In this document: in pieces, positions 11,114 through 13,130 of the stretch
How the letters are laid out: each line of letters begins with the position of its first letter
Position numbering within the stretch: the stretch's first letter is position 1
Program-made: the position numbers and the translations under genes
Notes under the pieces: generated by a model
Databases searched by the model: none
What the model was told of the DNA's origin: nothing
Seen by the model: only the letters and a program-made list of their open reading frames with translations
Origin: an uncultured Ruminococcus sp.
Lineage (GTDB): Bacteria > Bacillota > Clostridia > Oscillospirales > Ruminococcaceae
Direction: 5' to 3'
DNA length: 13,130 nucleotides
Assembly: GCA_937910385.1 (NCBI GenBank)
Contig: CALEPT010000047.1
Span: forward strand, 1 to 13,130

Positions 11114-12288
11114 TATGCCACCTCCCAAAGTAAATGACCATTCAAATTGTCAACATTGAAAGTAAATCTCCCACCAGACCAGTATAAATGCCCATCAACA
11201 GGATCAACCATCATTATTGGTAAATTGGTTGCTACTGCGGTTGAAATTGCAGTTATAACATTATCAAGAGTTTCTTCTGCATCATCAGCATATCCTTCAG
11301 CTGCTAAAGCATAATTGGAAGAATCTATAGCACTATCAGCAGACTGCTCTGCATAAAACTTTGAGTTATTTGTATTTTCTCCAGTTCGTGTGTTTGTTTC
11401 ACCGATTGCCCAGCTCTCCGAAAGTGTTGCACTATCCGCTGAATCCTCCGCTGAATTGAATGAAGCTGTTGCACTACTTGCAGATTGTTCAGAGTAATAT
11501 TTTGAGTTGTCTGTATCTTCTCCTGTTCGACTATTTGTGCCACCTTTAGTATAACTCTCTGAAAGTGTTGCAGAGTTACTCGATGCTGTTGCACTACTTG
11601 CAGATTGTTCAGAGTAATATTTTGAGTTGTCTGTATTTTCTCCTGTTCGACTATTTGTGTTTCCGATTGCCCAACTTTTAGCCAAAGTCGCATAGGTGTG
11701 CGCGTCTGAACCACCGCCAGTTGCTTCCTCTGCTGACTGCGCCGCTTGCTCCGCATAATACTTAGCATTATCACTATCTTCACCCTGTCGAGAATCTGTA
11801 CCGCCTCTTGCGTAGCTTTCTGCCTCGGTCGCACTTGTGTCTGCTTCCTCTGCTGACCTCGCAGCGGCTTCCATCTGTCTCGTGGCAATTGTGATAATAG
11901 CAGGTAAATCAGTATCGGACATGTCTGGATTTTCACTTACCCCGGCTACTTCCACGCGAAGTATGAAATTTGCTGTTCCGAGTATGCCTGTATTATCTAA
12001 TATGCGAATTTCACATAGGCTGTCTCCTTCACAGGCGCACATCTGTAAAGTTACATTTGCTGACACTTGTGTTCCATCATAGTCGCATAAATATGAAAAG
12101 CTGTGCCCATCCGGCTTTGTACCCTCAATAGTTACTGTTGCTCCTGTCGGAACACTAAACGGCATATCCCTACATAAAAGATTGAAAACAAGAGTCCTCG
12201 CTCCGCTATCATACTGTGATACATGTACTATCACAGGTACTGAACCATATTCTGGGATTAAGTTTAAATCATATGTTTGTGTTATCAT
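11113..12288 (-). CDS. BppU-like baseplate upper protein with Ser/Ala-rich repeats
   Basis: A 391-residue protein with GGAGG 6 nt before ATG. Residues 1-117 match the BppU/DUF2479 N-terminal domain (YDLNLIPEYGSVPVIVHVSQ, PTGATVTIEGTKPDGHSF), which attaches receptor-binding parts to the baseplate of Firmicutes siphophages. From about 130 to 345 there is a helical Ser/Ala/Glu-rich shaft with four copies of a unit close to GxTxSRTGExTDNSKYY followed by EQSA. The C-terminus has a duplicated GHLYW/GHLLW beta motif (DPVDGHLYWSGGRF, NLNGHLLWEVA). It is the probable structural link between the tail tip and the fibre and DGR target proteins coded next. Confidence 0.88.
   Translation of the reverse strand: MITQTYDLNLIPEYGSVPVIVHVSQYDSGARTLVFNLLCRDMPFSVPTGATVTIEGTKPDGHSFSYLCDYDGTQVSANVTLQMCACEGDSLCEIRILDNTGILGTANFILRVEVAGVSENPDMSDTDLPAIITIATRQMEAAARSAEEADTSATEAESYARGGTDSRQGEDSDNAKYYAEQAAQSAEEATGGGSDAHTYATLAKSWAIGNTNSRTGENTDNSKYYSEQSASSATASSNSATLSESYTKGGTNSRTGEDTDNSKYYSEQSASSATASFNSAEDSADSATLSESWAIGETNTRTGENTNNSKFYAEQSADSAIDSSNYALAAEGYADDAEETLDNVITAISTAVATNLPIMMVDPVDGHLYWSGGRFTFNVDNLNGHLLWEVA
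11465..11659. repeat. 75-nt direct repeat inside the BppU-like gene, 120 bp period
   Basis: Positions 11465-11539 and 11585-11659 are identical except for one base (C at 11517, T at 11637). They code two copies of the DNSKYYSEQSASSATAS unit. Such near-identity at DNA level points to a recent duplication, or to ongoing copy exchange that changes shaft length. Confidence 0.85.
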
Positions 12289-12300
12289 TTTGAGCCTCCG

Positions 12301-13130
12301 TTAATTTGCTTGACCTACAAAAATGCCATTGATGAAGTGCATACCATTATAGGTACCAGTGTATCCTTGCCAAACGGGATAACCATTCGAACTCGTGCCT
12401 GCTGAGCTATCAGAAACATATAAAGTCGGTGCCACAAGAAGAATGGTGGTCGCTGAGCCAATGGTGGTATCTTGGTCGGACAGATATTGAGCACTTTTAT
12501 AGCAAAGTACCTGTATAATACTTTCACTACAACAATGTATATTAAAAACGGTATCCCAGTAGTCAAATGAGTTTATAGGGTTCAGGTCACGAGCAAGAAT
12601 TTTTATATCGCCATCAGCGATTACTACTTGTCTGTAGTGATCAATATTGACAACTATTCCGCCGGCAGTATAAGTTTCGCGGTATTTTGCATTTGTGGTA
12701 AATGTCCCATCCTTTGCTAAAGACGATTCAGACGAGTTCCACATCACTCCATCGCTATCAGCTTGGAAAATTAAATTGTTACTACTGTCGTATGCTGACA
12801 ATGCCCCAGTAATATTAGCTTTTGTAAGTTGTGCCCCTTCAGCTGTAAGAACTCCTGTTTTTGTCATAGACGATTTAGACGAGTTCCACATCACTCCATC
12901 GCTATCAATCTGAAATAGTATGTTATTGTTTGCATCATATACCGTTAAACTCGGCACATTAGTACCGCCGACAACAAGTCTTCCGTCAAGTGTCCAGGCT
13001 TGTGTATAAGGACCGTTTACACCTGTCGATGAAAAGCCAATGCCGTTTTCGTTTAGTCTTAACACATTATGCGCCGTTGTCACATCATTTGTATCAAGGA
13101 AAAGTAATTCTTTCCATGTACCGTCAGTAT
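12301..13130 (-). CDS. C-terminal part of a tail/baseplate protein (cut by window edge)
   Basis: The frame stays open to the right edge (TDGTWKELLFLDTNDVTTAH reads into the rest), so this is the last roughly 276 residues of a larger protein and the GTG at 13083 is not a true start. Two internal repeats, VYDANNNILFQIDSDGVMWN and AYDSSNNLIFQADSDGVMWN, each followed by SSxSSxxKxGxxT, resemble the terminal region of Gp58-like/prophage tail-endopeptidase proteins of Firmicutes. The last 130 residues are beta-rich and include a Cys pair (NIHCCSES). It lies 12 nt upstream of the BppU-like gene, as expected for a tail-tip protein. Confidence 0.8.
   Translation of the reverse strand, partial: TDGTWKELLFLDTNDVTTAHNVLRLNENGIGFSSTGVNGPYTQAWTLDGRLVVGGTNVPSLTVYDANNNILFQIDSDGVMWNSSKSSMTKTGVLTAEGAQLTKANITGALSAYDSSNNLIFQADSDGVMWNSSESSLAKDGTFTTNAKYRETYTAGGIVVNIDHYRQVVIADGDIKILARDLNPINSFDYWDTVFNIHCCSESIIQVLCYKSAQYLSDQDTTIGSATTILLVAPTLYVSDSSAGTSSNGYPVWQGYTGTYNGMHFINGIFVGQAN
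12721..12907. repeat. 40-nt direct repeat in the tail protein gene
   Basis: 12721-12760 and 12868-12907 differ at one base. They encode the two DSDGVMWNSS(K/E)SS units, 147 bp (49 codons) apart, so the repeat is an in-frame module duplication within the tail protein. Confidence 0.8.

Noticed and set aside
11325..11936. Alternate-frame 203-codon minus-strand frame within the BppU-like gene
   Set aside because: It arises from the repetitive codon pattern of the shaft, has Gln/Arg-rich low complexity and no ribosome binding site.
11465..12907. Repeats in the tail genes as a CRISPR-like array
   Set aside because: All repeats are in-frame protein modules with coding spacers of unequal length; there is no palindromic repeat and no cas gene.

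Overview
This window looks like the late region of a tailed phage or prophage of a low-GC Firmicute, probably a gut Clostridia host. I infer this from AGGAGG-type ribosome binding sites in front of nearly every gene, AT-rich intergenic DNA, a BppU-type baseplate protein, a Firmicutes-type phage holin, and an endolysin ending in a Cpl-7 wall-binding repeat. Every gene I can support lies on the minus strand, so transcription runs from position 13130 towards 1. I see no tRNA, rRNA, integrase, transposase or CRISPR array.

Layout in the direction of transcription. (1) 13130-8875, tail tip: the C-terminal part of a tail or baseplate protein (cut by the window edge), a BppU-like baseplate protein with four copies of a Ser/Ala-rich repeat, a large tail fibre with two N-terminal carbohydrate-binding-like modules, and two small tail-associated proteins. 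(2) 8874-5985, a complete diversity-generating retroelement (DGR): a 271-residue target protein with a C-type-lectin-like C-terminus holding the variable repeat (VR, 8080-8145), two hairpins, an Avd-like helical accessory protein, the non-coding template repeat (TR, 7321-7386) and a reverse transcriptase with a YMDD catalytic box. TR and VR are both 66 nt. They differ at 12 positions, all 12 at TR adenines, and all 45 non-adenine positions are identical. (3) 5968-3586, lysis region: two small tail-end proteins, a coiled-coil protein, a holin, an NlpC/P60-like endolysin with a Cpl-7 repeat, a small membrane protein, a zinc-ribbon mini-protein and a helix-turn-helix-like protein, closed by an intrinsic terminator at 3520-3547. 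(4) 3442-152, a second cassette of eight tightly packed genes of unknown function, including a papain-like cysteine-peptidase candidate and a Gly/Asn/Cys-rich membrane protein. It ends in a strong terminator (101-131) and a 27-bp palindrome (78-104).

How the parts work together: the tail genes build the host-recognition apparatus. The DGR would rewrite ten codons near the C-terminus of one probable receptor-binding protein by adenine-directed mutagenesis, and the lysis genes then release progeny. The gene order target, accessory protein, TR, RT is the same as in Bordetella phage BPP-1. Points that look non-standard are the 3' end of the VR (TR homology stops early, a stop codon follows, and a possible initiation site is displaced next to a 13-bp GAA-loop hairpin), a 16-bp exact match between that site and the RT gene, and a 22-bp AT-rich tandem repeat directly upstream of the TR.
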